This document shows, one piece after another, positions 51,041-60,196 of a stretch of 64,000 bases of DNA. The translations under genes and the position numbers were made by a program. The stretch is from Burkholderia metallica (GTDB lineage: Bacteria > Pseudomonadota > Gammaproteobacteria > Burkholderiales > Burkholderiaceae): positions 62,001 through 126,000 of the forward strand of contig NZ_CADFDB010000007.1 in the NCBI RefSeq assembly GCF_902832845.1. Reading direction: 5' to 3'. Within the stretch, counting starts at the first letter, position 1; the number at the start of each line of letters is the position of its first letter. Below the pieces are notes generated by a model. It did no database searches. It worked only from the letters and a program-made list of their open reading frames with translations, and was not told the DNA's origin.

Positions 51041-52501
51041 ATGAACAGCCCTTCCCTCGATCTCGGCGGCAACGCGGGCGGCCCCGCGTCCGCGCGACCG
51101 CCGACTGCCGCCGCCGGCAGAGCCGATGCGTCGGCCCTGCCCGCCCGCCGCGTCACGCTCGGCGATTTCATGGACGACCTGCCGGTGAGCGCGTTGCACC
51201 GGTTCGTCGTCTGGGTGATCGGCATCGCGCTGTTTTTCGACATGTACGAGATCTTTCTCGTCAGCACGATCGGCTCCGCGCTGCAGAACGAGTACGGGCT
51301 GAGCCGGCAGAGCACCGATTTCAAGCTGCTGCTGGCCTCGGCGTTCATCGGCATGTTCGTCGGCGCGATGTGCCTCGGCAGCCTCGCGGACCGCATCGGC
51401 CGGCGCAAGGCGTTCCTGCTGACGCTCACGTGGTACAGCGCGTTCTCGCTGGTCGGCGCGTTTTCGGTGAATGCCGACATGCTCGTCGCGTGCCGGTTCC
51501 TGACCGGCATCGGCGTCGGCGCGATCTATCCGGTCGCCGACAGCTTCCTGTCCGAGATCCTGCCGAAAGACAAGCGCGGACGGCTCGCCGCGTGGGCCTA
51601 TACGACCTCGTATGTCGCGGTGCCGCTCGTCGGCTTCCTCGCGCTGTGGCTCAATCCGTTGCACGTGGGCGGCGTGGCCGGCTGGCGCGTCATTCTCGCG
51701 ATCGGCAGCCTCGGCGCCGTCTACGTGCTGCTCGTCCAGCACCGGCTGCCGGAGAGCCCGCGCTGGCTGCTCGCGCAGGGGCGCACCGCCGACGCGCACG
51801 CGGCCGTGCGGCGCTTTGCGCAAGGCACCGGCGTGCGCGTGCCCGATCGGTTCGCGGAACCGGTCGAGCCGCAGCGGCCGCTCGGGCTCGGCGAGCGCAT
51901 CGCGCTGCTGCGGCGTGAGCCGTACGGCGCGCGCTACCTGATGCTCGCGATCTTTCACCTGTTCCAGGGCTTCGGCTATTACGGCTTCGGTACGCTGGCC
52001 GGTACGGTCGTGAAGAGCCGCGGCTTCGACGTGACGGACAGCACGCTGTTCATCGCGCTGTCGTTCATCGGCTATCCGGTCGGCTCGCTGCTGTCGATTC
52101 CGCTGCTCAACTGGATCGAACGCCGTACGCTCGTGATCGCGTCGATCCTGTCGATCGCCGCGTTCGGGCTGTGCTTCGCGTATTCGGGCAATACGGTACT
52201 GATCGTCGGGTTCGGATTCCTGACGACCTGCGCGTCGAACGTATTCAGCAACGCGTATCACGTGTACCAGGCGGAGATTTTCCCGGCGCGCGTGCGCTCG
52301 ACGGCGATCGGTAGTACCTATGCGCTGTCGCGGATCGTCAGCGGCGGGTTGCCGTTTGTGTTGCTGCCGGTGCTCGCGAGTTACGGCGCCGGTGCGATGT
52401 TCGGCGTGATTTCGTTCGCGCTGGGTATCGTCGCCGTCACGCTGCGCATGCTCGGGCCGCTGACGACGCGGCGCAGCCAGGATGAAATCAATCCGGTTTG
52501 A
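51041..52501 (+). CDS. MFS transporter, sugar-porter-like (metabolite:H+ symporter)
   Basis: 486 residues from ATG 51041 with AGGAG upstream; the frame is open to 50681 but the extension is not conserved-looking. A cytoplasmic N-terminus of about 50 residues is followed by 12 helices. Sugar-porter motifs are present: LADRIGRRKAFLLT between helices 2 and 3, RFLTGIGVGAIYPVADSFLSEILPKDKRG (seen as RFLTGIGVGAIYPVADSFLSE), PESPRWLLAQGR before the central loop, and YQAEIFPARVRSTAIG in helices 10-11. It resembles the NiaP/aromatic-acid group; substrate undetermined. Confidence 0.9.
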   Translation: MNSPSLDLGGNAGGPASARPPTAAAGRADASALPARRVTLGDFMDDLPVSALHRFVVWVIGIALFFDMYEIFLVSTIGSALQNEYGLSRQSTDFKLLLASAFIGMFVGAMCLGSLADRIGRRKAFLLTLTWYSAFSLVGAFSVNADMLVACRFLTGIGVGAIYPVADSFLSEILPKDKRGRLAAWAYTTSYVAVPLVGFLALWLNPLHVGGVAGWRVILAIGSLGAVYVLLVQHRLPESPRWLLAQGRTADAHAAVRRFAQGTGVRVPDRFAEPVEPQRPLGLGERIALLRREPYGARYLMLAIFHLFQGFGYYGFGTLAGTVVKSRGFDVTDSTLFIALSFIGYPVGSLLSIPLLNWIERRTLVIASILSIAAFGLCFAYSGNTVLIVGFGFLTTCASNVFSNAYHVYQAEIFPARVRSTAIGSTYALSRIVSGGLPFVLLPVLASYGAGAMFGVISFALGIVAVTLRMLGPLTTRRSQDEINPV

Positions 52502-52606
52502 ACGCCGGTCGATGCGGGGGCGCGGGAACGCGCTCACGCATGCGTGCGCCAGACGACGGAGGGTGAAATCCGCAGCGGGAGGCCCGTCGATCGACGGCTG
52601 CGCTGT

Positions 52607-53368
52607 TCAGTCCGGGGCGCTGTGGCAGGAACGCTGCGACGCCATGCCCGCCTCGGAAACGACGACCGTGAATTCGATCCCCGATTCGAAATCCAGCGTC
52701 GTGGTCGAGAACCGCGGATCGTCATCGAGGTAGCGCTTGTACGGTCGAACGGCATCCTCGGCCGTGTACATGTTGTCGGCCAGGACGACCGATCCCGGGC
52801 GCAGCAGGCGCTCGACGGCCTTGAACACCGTCAGGTAGGTGTCGGCCCAGACGTCGATGAACACCATGTCGAACGCGCCGTCCAGTGCGGCCACGGTCTC
52901 GAATACATCGCCTTCCCGCACGTCGACATACGCGTCCAGGCCCGCCGTTCGGACGTGCTCGCGCAAACGTGCGCACTTGAGCGCATCGCGTTTGGTCGCG
53001 ACGACCGTGCCGCGGCCCAGCGTGCGCAGCGCGTCGGCGAAATACAGCGTGGACACGCCGCACGAACTGCCGAGTTCGAGGATGCGCGCCGGCCGTTGCG
53101 ACAGCACCATGTTGCGCAAGAATCCGCCCGTTTCCGGCGACACGGCCAACGACAGCGGGCTGCCTGCCGGCGACTCGAAATCGTCGGTGAACAATCCGAG
53201 CGTTTCGAGAAACCGCCCGCGCAGACGGGGGGCGATCGCTTCGTATTCGTCGGCCAGCGACAGGAAATCCTCGTTCGATCCCTGGAACTGTGCGCGGGCA
53301 CGGGCGACGATTTCGGTGCGGCTCTCGTCGTGGAGCCGTTGCAGAAGCGCGAGCGTGGGTGAAGCCAT
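52607..53368 (-). CDS. SAM-dependent O-methyltransferase (family 3 type)
   Basis: 253 residues. The Rossmann SAM site is ARILELGSSCGVSTLYFADAL (motif I at about residues 93-104), then VVATKRDALKCARLREHV, DAYVDVREGDVFETVAALDGAFDMVFIDVWADTY (seen as GAFDMVFIDVWADTY) and LLRPGSVVLADNM. These match class I O-methyltransferases acting on catechol- or caffeoyl-like substrates, with a metal-coordinating Asp in FIDVWAD. The start gives normal length. 105 bp after the ferredoxin gene on the same strand. Confidence 0.9.
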   Translation of the reverse strand: MASPTLALLQRLHDESRTEIVARARAQFQGSNEDFLSLADEYEAIAPRLRGRFLETLGLFTDDFESPAGSPLSLAVSPETGGFLRNMVLSQRPARILELGSSCGVSTLYFADALRTLGRGTVVATKRDALKCARLREHVRTAGLDAYVDVREGDVFETVAALDGAFDMVFIDVWADTYLTVFKAVERLLRPGSVVLADNMYTAEDAVRPYKRYLDDDPRFSTTTLDFESGIEFTVVVSEAGMASQRSCHSAPD

Positions 53369-53473
53369 GTGCAGTCCTTGATGAAATGAATCCTGTCGAC
53401 GAGGGTTGGAGCGACCGCCGCTTTCGTCGGCGGCTCCGCGCCGTCGTTCGATATCGACGAACGACGAACGCCG

Positions 53474-53776
53474 CTAGGCGAGCCGCGCGAGCGTGATCGC
53501 ACGTTCGGGACACGCGGTCACACACAGTCCGCATGACCGGCAGGCCTGCGCGTTCGGCGTGTACGCGACTTTCATCCCATGTACGCGCAGTTTCACGCGA
53601 TGCATCAGGCCGAGGCCGGCATAATCGGCGTGGTCGATGCGCCGGATCTCGAACACGTTCTCGGGACACACCGCGACGCAATCGCCCTTGCCTTCGCAAC
53701 GTTTCAGATCGATGACCGGCGCTATCACGCCCGGCGGCTGTTTGCAGTTGCCCGCTGATGGTTCGCGCACGTTCAC
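53474..53776 (-). CDS. Ferredoxin with two Fe-S cluster motifs
   Basis: 100 residues from a GTG that overlaps the previous stop by 4 bp (GTGA). C-terminal motif CRSCGLCVTACPE is a full CxxCxxCxxxCP 4Fe-4S site. The N-terminal motif CEGKGDCVAVCPEN has C-x5-C-x3-CP and so lacks one Cys, suggesting a 3Fe-4S cluster (7Fe ferredoxin) or one ligand from elsewhere. Cytosolic electron carrier. It is the third gene of a sigma factor / membrane protein / ferredoxin operon, an unusual setting. Confidence 0.88.
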   Translation of the reverse strand: MNVREPSAGNCKQPPGVIAPVIDLKRCEGKGDCVAVCPENVFEIRRIDHADYAGLGLMHRVKLRVHGMKVAYTPNAQACRSCGLCVTACPERAITLARLA

Positions 53777-54081
53777 TCTCCCGCGGGCCGGTTGCCGCCG
53801 GAGCGCCACGCGCTGCGAAACTGCTCGCGCTCCTCGGGTGTCATGGATTCCCACTTGCGCCAGTGCCGCCGGCCGCGCCAGCCGTGGTGCCCGCGGAATC
53901 CGCCGAACAGGATGCGGCTCAACACGAGCAGGCCCAGCGCATGGGCGAAGTCGATCGTGCGGGCGCCGACGAACAGCGCCGGAATCACCCAGTTCCACAA
54001 CATCATGACGACCCATCCGAGCACGCCGATGGCGATCACCGCGAGCAGCGCCTTGCCTGCACATCTGATTCGAAACTTCAT
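53773..54081 (-). CDS. Small two-helix membrane protein between ECF sigma and ferredoxin
   Basis: 102 residues. Basic N-terminus, then membrane segments KALLAVIAIGVLGWVVMMLWNWVIPALFV (given here as ALLAVIAIGVLGWVVMMLW) and IDFAHALGLLVLSRILFGGF, followed by a cytoplasmic or periplasmic basic/aromatic tail GHHGWRGRRHWRKWESMTPEEREQF. The tail's TPEEREQF pattern recalls Spy/DUF3106-like repeats. Unrecognised family. Because it immediately follows a sigma factor (12 bp), it is a candidate for an anti-sigma-like or sensor protein, without the usual anti-sigma domain. Confidence 0.7.
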   Translation of the reverse strand: MKFRIRCAGKALLAVIAIGVLGWVVMMLWNWVIPALFVGARTIDFAHALGLLVLSRILFGGFRGHHGWRGRRHWRKWESMTPEEREQFRSAWRSGGNRPAGE

Positions 54082-54093
54082 CTGTCGACTCCT

Positions 54094-54651
54094 CTAGGTA
54101 TTGTCCAGTTCGTCATAAACGGGCTGCAGCCGCGCACGCAGATGCAAGACCGCATAGCGTTTGCGAGCGAGCAGCGTATTGAGCGCGACACCGCTTTGCG
54201 CGGCCATCTCCTTGAAGGAGCGGCCCTCCAGTTCGTGCGCGATGAATACGTCGCGCTGATTCGCCGGCAACTCGTCGAGCGCATCCTGCAACGCGCCGAG
54301 CAACACCGTGCGGGCATAGCGCGCGTCGGGGCCGGTGTCATGCGCCGGCAGCACGAGGTCCAGGCGATATTCGCTGTCCGCGTCGTCGTCGGTGTCGAAC
54401 AGTTCGGCGAGCGGCTGCTCCTTCTTCTTGCGAAAGCGATCGACGATGCGGTTGCGCGCGGCCCGGAACAGCCACGCGCTCGCCTGTTCGATCGGCGCCG
54501 GCAGCCGGTACGCCTGGACGAATTCGTGAAACACGTCCTGAAGGATGTCCTCGGCATCGTCCGGGTCGCGAATCCGACGCCGGATGAAGCTCACGAGCCT
54601 CGTTCGTTCACGCATCACTATCGCGGTGATGTCGCGGTCTGGGTCGGTCAT
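54094..54651 (-). CDS. ECF-type RNA polymerase sigma factor
   Basis: 185 residues from ATG 54651; an in-frame ATG at 54678 would add nine residues and cannot be excluded. Region 2: IRRRIRDPDDAEDILQDVFHEFVQAYRL and ASAWLFRAARNRIVDRFRKKK (-10 recognition). Region 4: ALDELPANQRDVFIAHELEGRSFKEMAAQSGVALNTLLARKRYA (seen as LPANQRDVFIAHELEG and SFKEMAAQSGVALNT), -35 recognition HTH. First gene of a leftward operon with a small membrane protein and ferredoxin. No typical anti-sigma (ZAS, FecR) is adjacent. Confidence 0.93.
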   Translation of the reverse strand: MTDPDRDITAIVMRERTRLVSFIRRRIRDPDDAEDILQDVFHEFVQAYRLPAPIEQASAWLFRAARNRIVDRFRKKKEQPLAELFDTDDDADSEYRLDLVLPAHDTGPDARYARTVLLGALQDALDELPANQRDVFIAHELEGRSFKEMAAQSGVALNTLLARKRYAVLHLRARLQPVYDELDNT

Positions 54652-54678
54652 CGTGCGTGAAGTGAGTGGCGATTCCAT

Positions 54679-55149
54679 GCGCCTGGAGACGTTTCAGGCG
54701 CGCGAATATTGTGTCGAGGGTGAAAATTTACTGCGTGAATGGAGCGGCTGTCTGAGTAGCGTCGTGTGCGCGGCCGAGCCAGCGGGAATACGCGTTTCGT
54801 TCGGCCCGCAAGTCAGCATCGATATAAGGGGGCGCGATGTAAAGATGATGAAAGGTGCGTGTCGGCGGCGGCGGTCGAGCCCACGCGCCTATCGTGTTCC
54901 GATACGCGGTATCCGGCCGGACTGTGGGCAGGTCGGTTTCATGCCCCGGCCCCACCCCTTTGCCGACATGGCGAGTCAAGAATTCAACGCCGCAAAGCTG
55001 ACATGCGAGCACGACGCGCTTCGCCGACTGCCATTCAGGCCGATTCACCCCACCCTCGCGCGCCTCCGACGCCAAGGCGATCGCTTCGAAATGGCCGAGA
55101 CCGAGTGAAAACGTTCAGCGAACTGTTTGTGCGAGCGAGGCTCCGCGTT
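54679..55149. other. Intergenic region upstream of the ECF sigma factor
   Basis: 471 bp between the ECF operon and the small hypothetical gene. The part 54700-54740 is AT-rich and should hold the ECF operon promoter; a clear ECF-type or sigma-70 pair could not be fixed. No gene recognised. Confidence 0.5.
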
Positions 55150-55416
55150 TCACGAAGCCTCGATCCAGATCGGCTCCGCAGGATGGTGCTCTCGCATTGC
55201 GTCGACGGCTTGCGCCATTTCCCGGGCGTCCGCCGCACGCACGTGGCCGGTGAAATCCGTGACAAGCATGCCCATGGAGCGAAGCGCAGCCAACGCTTCG
55301 TCAGACAGGACGCCGGCGTTCACCCACAGCCGGTGCGCAGGGTCATCGCGCCAGAGTCGTTCGAATGCCGCGACTCCGGGCTTGGAGCAGGCAAAAAACA
55401 CCATCTGCATCTCCAT
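55150..55416 (-). CDS. Hypothetical small soluble protein
   Basis: 88 residues from ATG 55416; an in-frame ATG at 55467 (1 bp from the LysR stop) is an alternative. Neither has a strong ribosome site. MEMQMVFFACSKPGVAAFERLWR then RLWVNAGVLSDEALAALRSMGMLVTDFTGHVRAADAREMAQAVDAM, helical with an MLVTDF strand. The codon bias is that of real genes. No family recognised. Last gene after the LysR on the same strand. Confidence 0.55.
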   Translation of the reverse strand: MEMQMVFFACSKPGVAAFERLWRDDPAHRLWVNAGVLSDEALAALRSMGMLVTDFTGHVRAADAREMAQAVDAMREHHPAEPIWIEAS

Positions 55417-55467
55417 CGTTGCGTGCGGCCGGCGTGCCGGGTCGATCCTGTCGCTGACCGACCGCAT

Positions 55468-56361
55468 TCACCGCGCCGACATGAAATCGAACAGCTTCGC
55501 GACATCCGTCGTCAACACGCTGCCGGCCTTCACGCCGACCCACAGCGTTCTCGTCGCCCACGCATCGTCGAGCGTGACGACCCCGAGCCGCGCTGCGCGC
55601 TCGCCGGTCACCGCATCGCGCGGCAGGATGCCGATCCCGAGCCCCGCCTCGATCATCCGGCTCACGCCGTCGAAGTTCGATACCTGGATCCGCAGCTTCA
55701 GCGAACGCTCGGCCGCGAATGCCGCGTCGGTCATCCGTGCGAGCAGCGAGCTGCCGTCGCTGAGCCCAACGTAATCCTCGTCGAGCGTCTCCGCGAAACG
55801 GATGCTGTCGCGCGCGGCGAACCGGTGCGTGCGCGGCACGAGCAGCACGAGTTCGTCGCGCCGGTACAGGCGCCGTTCGATGCCGGGCGCCGGCACGTTG
55901 TCGGCGAACACACCGAGGTCGGCCTTGCCGGATGCGAGCGCGTCGACGATCTCGTGACTCAGCCGCTCCTCGAGGCTCACCTTGATGCCCGGATGGCCGG
56001 TGAGGAACGCGGCGAGATCGGCGGGCAGGAACTGGACGATCGCGGACGTGTTGGTCCACACGTGGATGTGGCCGCGCACGCCGGCGACGTAGTCGCTCAT
56101 CTCGTGCGCCATCCGGTTGACCTGCTCGATCACCTTCGCCGCATGGTCGAGCAGCGCACGGCCCGCGGGTGTCAGCTCGACACCGCGCGCGTGCCGGACG
56201 AACAGCGCACTGCCCGTCACGCTTTCGAGTTCGGCGATCCGCTTGCTGACCGCGGACAGCGTGAGCTGGCCGTGCTCGGCCGCTTTCGTCAGGCTGCCGT
56301 GCTCGGCGACGAGCGCGAACACGCGCAGCGACTGCAGATCGAAATGAAGCGGGTTCACCAT
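55468..56361 (-). CDS. LysR-family regulator of the acyl-CoA operon
   Basis: 297 residues. HTH: DLQSLRVFALVAEHGSLTKAAEHGQLTLSAVSKRIAELESVTG (as LRVFALVAEHGSLTKAAEHG and LSAVSKRIAELE), then LTPAGRALLDHAAKVI and an effector domain IHVWTNTSAIVQFLPADLAAFL, EAGLGIGILPRDAV. It is 98 bp downstream of the hydrolase in the same direction, so unusual in not being divergent; its likely targets are two CTTTCC-N5-GGAAAG boxes 3.8 kb upstream between the operon's first gene and the dehydrogenase. Confidence 0.9.
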   Translation of the reverse strand: MVNPLHFDLQSLRVFALVAEHGSLTKAAEHGQLTLSAVSKRIAELESVTGSALFVRHARGVELTPAGRALLDHAAKVIEQVNRMAHEMSDYVAGVRGHIHVWTNTSAIVQFLPADLAAFLTGHPGIKVSLEERLSHEIVDALASGKADLGVFADNVPAPGIERRLYRRDELVLLVPRTHRFAARDSIRFAETLDEDYVGLSDGSSLLARMTDAAFAAERSLKLRIQVSNFDGVSRMIEAGLGIGILPRDAVTGERAARLGVVTLDDAWATRTLWVGVKAGSVLTTDVAKLFDFMSAR

Positions 56362-56459
56362 GTCGTGGGTCCAGGATGGGCCATGCCGGCGAGTGCATGC
56401 GTCTTGGCGCGGCCTGACACCGGTCATACGCCCGGCCGCGTGAGCGCGGCACGGCGAGG

Positions 56460-57287
56460 CTAGCGCGGCGCGATCGCCTGCAATGCCGTGAGCATCGCAC
56501 CGTCCGGCTTCGCGAGATCGTCGAGCACGTCGAAGTGCTGCATGCCCGGCAATCCGACACAGGCGATCCGTTCGCCGGCCGCTTCGCATGCCGCCGCATA
56601 GTCGCGTGCCTGCCGGACGAGTTCCGGCAACTCGGCATTGCCGACCGCGACGACTGTCGGCGCGCCGGGCCCGACATCGTGCAACGGGCTGTATGCATCG
56701 ATTTCGCGTGCGGTGAGCTGCAGCTTGTCGTTCAGGCAACACAGCGAGATCGGTTCGAGATCGACGAGCGGGCTGATCGCGAGCGCCGCCACGACGGCCG
56801 GATGCGCGCGGTATACGGCCGTCAGGTGACCGCCGGCCGAATGGCCGCTCAGGTGGATCGGCCGCTTCGCGGTGCCGATGCCGTCGGGATCGTTCGCGAG
56901 GTAATCGAGCAGCGCGCCGATCTCGGCGACGATGTCGGTCATCGTCGCGACCGGCGCGAGCGTGTATTCGGCGAGTATCGCGTCGAAACCGCGTGCGAGC
57001 GGCCCGCTCGCCGCATACGCGAAATCCTCTTTCGCGCAGTGCTGCCAGTAGCCGCCGTGGATGAACACGAACAGCGGCGCATCGGGTGCGCCGCACGACA
57101 GCCAGTCGAAACGCTGCGCGGGTCGTGCGCCGTAACGCAGATTGCGCCGGCCGGGCGCGGCTTCGTAAAGCGCCGCGCTGCGCGCCTGCATCGACGCCAG
57201 CAGCGCCGGGAAATCGGGCACCGCTTTCGTGTTCAGATAGGCGGCGTCGAGCGCCGCGCGGTCCATGCCGCGATAGAGGATCGTCAT
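56460..57287 (-). CDS. Alpha/beta hydrolase, kynurenine formamidase/esterase-like
   Basis: 275 residues from ATG 57287 (GGAGA upstream). Oxyanion-loop motif [19 protein letters not shown], nucleophile Ser in [13 protein letters not shown], catalytic Asp and His near [20 protein letters not shown] and GHSAGGH are hallmarks of the arylformamidase/carboxylesterase type of the family. May hydrolyse an amide or ester in the pathway of the operon; alternatives include lactonase or carboxylesterase. 243 bp after the VOC gene, a wider gap than elsewhere in the operon. Confidence 0.9.
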   Translation of the reverse strand: MTILYRGMDRAALDAAYLNTKAVPDFPALLASMQARSAALYEAAPGRRNLRYGARPAQRFDWLSCGAPDAPLFVFIHGGYWQHCAKEDFAYAASGPLARGFDAILAEYTLAPVATMTDIVAEIGALLDYLANDPDGIGTAKRPIHLSGHSAGGHLTAVYRAHPAVVAALAISPLVDLEPISLCCLNDKLQLTAREIDAYSPLHDVGPGAPTVVAVGNAELPELVRQARDYAAACEAAGERIACVGLPGMQHFDVLDDLAKPDGAMLTALQAIAPR

Positions 57288-57530
57288 CGGGAATCTCCTG
57301 GGTCGGGTTGCGAAAGCGCGCACGCAAGCATCGCGCGCCGTGCGCAGCGGGTCTCGCGTCCGCCGGTGCACGCATTATCCGCGGCGCGGCACGGGCCGGC
57401 TATCCGGAATCGGCGAGCGCGGGAACCGGCTGTCCGTTTTCGGCGGGAGAGCGGCGCGGCATGCGGTCTGGCCTGCGCGACCCGGGCCGCATGCACGGCT
57501 GCACGACAGGCGCCGGCGATGCGCCGCCGG

Positions 57531-57914
57531 TCAGATCGGCTCGGCAATCTCGATCAGGTTCAGGTCGGGATCGCGCACATAGACCGAGCGGATCTTCTGC
57601 GTCGCGCCCGTGCGCTCGACGGGCCCTTCGACGATCGGCCATGCGACGCGCTTCAGGTGCGCGATCACGTCGTCGAGCGGTACCGACGCGATGAAACACA
57701 GGTCGAGCGCGCCGGGCACCGGCACATGGGCCTTCGGTTCGAATTCCGCGCCGCGCACGTGCAGGTTGATCTTCTGGTTGCCGAAGCGGAACGCGATCCG
57801 GCCGGCGCCGAAGGTTTCGAGCCGCATCTGCAGCACTTCGGTGTAGAAATGCGTGGTCCGGTCGGGATCGACGCAGGTCAGCACGAGATGGTCGAGGTGG
57901 TCGATCAGCGCCAT
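57531..57914 (-). CDS. VOC (glyoxalase/bleomycin resistance/dioxygenase) family protein
   Basis: 127 residues, one pair of beta-alpha-beta-beta-beta modules: IDHLDHLVLTCVDPDRTTHFYTEVLQM and SVYVRDPDLNLIEIAEPI. Metal ligands likely include His in DHLDHL, the mid-strand residues around LDLCFIA and Glu in NLIEI. Superfamily members are metal-dependent isomerases, epimerases (for example methylmalonyl-CoA epimerase) and dioxygenases; epimerase-type activity on a CoA thioester would fit the operon. 22 bp downstream of the HMG-CoA lyase-like gene. Confidence 0.9.
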   Translation of the reverse strand: MALIDHLDHLVLTCVDPDRTTHFYTEVLQMRLETFGAGRIAFRFGNQKINLHVRGAEFEPKAHVPVPGALDLCFIASVPLDDVIAHLKRVAWPIVEGPVERTGATQKIRSVYVRDPDLNLIEIAEPI

Positions 57915-57936
57915 GAGGTTCGCTCCAGTGGGTCGT

Positions 57937-58899
57937 TCACGAGAAAGCGCGTTGCGCGGGCATGTCGCCGGCGTCCGCGCGCGGCGACGGATGAAGGTCC
58001 GAGCGGCGCCCGGCCTTCAGGATCTGGCTCGGCACGTCGTGACCGATCAGCGAAGGCAGCCGGGCCGACGCGGCCAGCACGGCCGCGAGATCGACGCCCG
58101 TGTCGTAGCCGTCGAGTTCGAGCATGTGCACGAGTTCCTCGGTGCACGCGTTGCCGGTCGCGCCCGGCGCGTACGGGCAGCCGCCCAGCCCGCCGAGCGA
58201 CGCGTCGAAGCGGTCGATGCCGGCGTCGAGCGCCGCGAGCGTGTTCGCGAGCGCCATCCCGCGCGTGTTGTGGAAGTGCAGCGTGAGCTGCCGCGCGCCG
58301 AAGCGCTCGCGGGCACGTGCGCACAGGTCCCCCACCTGCGACGGAAACGCCATGCCCGTCGTGTCGCACAGCGTGAAGCCGTGCACGCCGAGATCCGCGA
58401 AGCGCTGCATCCATGCGAGCACGCCTTCGGCCGGTACGTCGCCTTCCATCGGGCAGCCCATCGCGGTCGACAGCGACACGTTGATCGCGACACCTGAACC
58501 GCGTACCGCGTCGATCACGTCGCGCAACTGCGCGAACGACTGCTCGCGCGTCATCCTCAGGTTCGCGCGGTTGTGGCTTTCGCTCATCGACATCACGAGG
58601 TTTACTTCGTCGACGCCGCACGACAGCGCGCGCTCGGCGCCGCGCACGTTCGGCACGAGCACCGTATAGACGACACCCGGTGCGCGCGCGATGCCGTGCA
58701 TCACGGCCTCCGCGTCGCGCAGCGCGGGGATCGCCTTCGGCGACGTGAACGACGTGACCTCGATCTTCGCGTAGCCGCAGGCGCTCAGCGCATCGACGAG
58801 CGCGATCTTGTCGTCGGTGTCGACGAACGCCGCTTCATTCTGGAAGCCGTCGCGCGTCGCGACCTCGTGGAGGTAGAGCCGTTTGCGTGGTCCGTTCAT
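57937..58899 (-). CDS. Hydroxymethylglutaryl-CoA lyase-like aldolase
   Basis: 320 residues. All catalytic motifs of the HMGL family are present: EVATRDGFQNEAAFV (Arg/Asp), LHFHNTRGMALANTL (the metal His pair), and GGLGGCPYAPGATGNACTEEL with the catalytic Cys. Cleaves 3-hydroxy-3-methylglutaryl-CoA to acetyl-CoA and acetoacetate, or a related 3-hydroxyacyl-CoA such as citramalyl-CoA. It lies 22 bp after a CoA-transferase gene, a pair also seen in itaconate/citramalate degradation. That pairing makes a citramalyl-CoA-type substrate possible; leucine degradation seems less likely without the usual liuABC genes. Confidence 0.93.
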   Translation of the reverse strand: MNGPRKRLYLHEVATRDGFQNEAAFVDTDDKIALVDALSACGYAKIEVTSFTSPKAIPALRDAEAVMHGIARAPGVVYTVLVPNVRGAERALSCGVDEVNLVMSMSESHNRANLRMTREQSFAQLRDVIDAVRGSGVAINVSLSTAMGCPMEGDVPAEGVLAWMQRFADLGVHGFTLCDTTGMAFPSQVGDLCARARERFGARQLTLHFHNTRGMALANTLAALDAGIDRFDASLGGLGGCPYAPGATGNACTEELVHMLELDGYDTGVDLAAVLAASARLPSLIGHDVPSQILKAGRRSDLHPSPRADAGDMPAQRAFS

Positions 58900-58921
58900 G
58901 TCGTCGTCTCCGGGTTCGGGT

Positions 58922-60112
58922 TCAGATCACGCCGCGCGTGCGCCAGTCGCCGCGCGTCGCCGCATCGATGCCGAGCGATTCGAGTACCGCGTCGGTCTCT
59001 GCGCCGAGGGCGGGCGCCGCGCGTTCGATACGCCCGGGCGTCGCGCCGAGCTTCGGCACGATGCCGGGCACCAGCACCGGCGTGCCGTCGGGCAGCGCGG
59101 CGTCGACGAGCATGTCGCGTGCGCGGTAATGCGGATCGGCCGCGATGTCGGCCACGTCGTAGATGCGCCCGGACGGGATGCGCGCGTCGTTCAGCGCAGC
59201 CAGCACGGCGTCGAGATCGTGCTGTGCGCTCCACGCGCCGATCGCCGCGTCGATGCGCTCGACCTGCGCGACCCGTCCGTCGTTGTGCGCGAGCGCGGGA
59301 TCGCTGCCGAGATCGGGCCGGCCGATCAGCTCCATCAGGCGCCGGAAGATGCTGTCGCCGTTGCCGGCGATCAGCGCGTACTTGCCGTCGCGGCAGCGGT
59401 ACGCGTTGGTCGGCGCGATGCCGGGCAGGCTGCTGCCGGCCGCCTCGCGCACGGCGCCGAACGCCGAGTATTCGGGCAGCAGGCTTTCCATCATGTTGAA
59501 CACCGATTCGTACAGCGCGACGTCGATGACCTGCCCGTTGCCGCCCTGCTGCTCGCGATGCCGCAGCGCGAGCAGGATGCCGATCACGCCGTGCAGCGCC
59601 GACAGCGAATCGCCGAGCGAGATGCCGACGCGCACCGGCGTGCGGCCGGGCTCGCCGGTCAGGTGCCGCAGGCCGCCCATCGCCTCGGCGATCACGCCGA
59701 AGCCGGGGCGGTCGCGGTACGGACCCGTCTGACCGAAACCCGACACGCGCAGCATCACGAGCCCCGGATTGATCGCGGACAGCGCGTCCCAGCCGAGCCC
59801 CCAGCCTTCGAGCGTGCCGGGCCGGAAGTTCTCGATCAGCACGTCGGTTTGCGCGACGAGGCGGCGCACGACGTCCTGCCCTTCGGGCGTGCGCAGGTCG
59901 AGCGTGAGCGAGGTCTTGTTGCGCGACTGCGCGGCCCACCAGACCGACGTGCCGTCGTGCAGCAGCCGCCATTTGCGCAGCGGGTCGCCGAGCCCGGGCG
60001 GCTCGACCTTGAGGACGTCCGCGCCGAATTCGGCGAGCATCCGGCCCGCGAACGGTCCGGCGATCAGTTGGCCGAGTTCCAGCACCCGAATGCCGTCGAG
60101 GGGGCGTGTCAT
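58922..60112 (-). CDS. CaiB/BaiF-type CoA transferase (family III)
   Basis: 396 residues. Family III blocks: LDGIRVLELGQLIAGPFAGRMLAEFGADVLKVEPP (seen as GPFAGRMLAEFGADVLKVE), RNKTSLTLDLRTPEGQ, ENFRPGTLEGWGLG, and the catalytic Asp in VGISLGDSLSALHGVIG. Transfers CoA between carboxylic acids by mixed-anhydride intermediates. The usual ATG at 60112 is preceded by no strong ribosome site but gives the family length. First gene of the leftward operon and divergent from the D-2-hydroxyacid dehydrogenase, with 251 bp of control DNA between. Confidence 0.93.
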   Translation of the reverse strand: MTRPLDGIRVLELGQLIAGPFAGRMLAEFGADVLKVEPPGLGDPLRKWRLLHDGTSVWWAAQSRNKTSLTLDLRTPEGQDVVRRLVAQTDVLIENFRPGTLEGWGLGWDALSAINPGLVMLRVSGFGQTGPYRDRPGFGVIAEAMGGLRHLTGEPGRTPVRVGISLGDSLSALHGVIGILLALRHREQQGGNGQVIDVALYESVFNMMESLLPEYSAFGAVREAAGSSLPGIAPTNAYRCRDGKYALIAGNGDSIFRRLMELIGRPDLGSDPALAHNDGRVAQVERIDAAIGAWSAQHDLDAVLAALNDARIPSGRIYDVADIAADPHYRARDMLVDAALPDGTPVLVPGIVPKLGATPGRIERAAPALGAETDAVLESLGIDAATRGDWRTRGVI

Positions 60113-60196
60113 GGCGGTCTCCGATGCAATCGTGTTGTCGATGACGGCGATCATGACGGCGTTCGCGCCCGGCGAAAATCGATCGATGCTCAACCA

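Noticed and set aside
53773-54081. Calling the small membrane protein a classical anti-sigma factor
   Set aside because: No ZAS (HxxxCxxC) motif, no FecR domain and no long cytoplasmic N-terminus; only its position suggests such a role.
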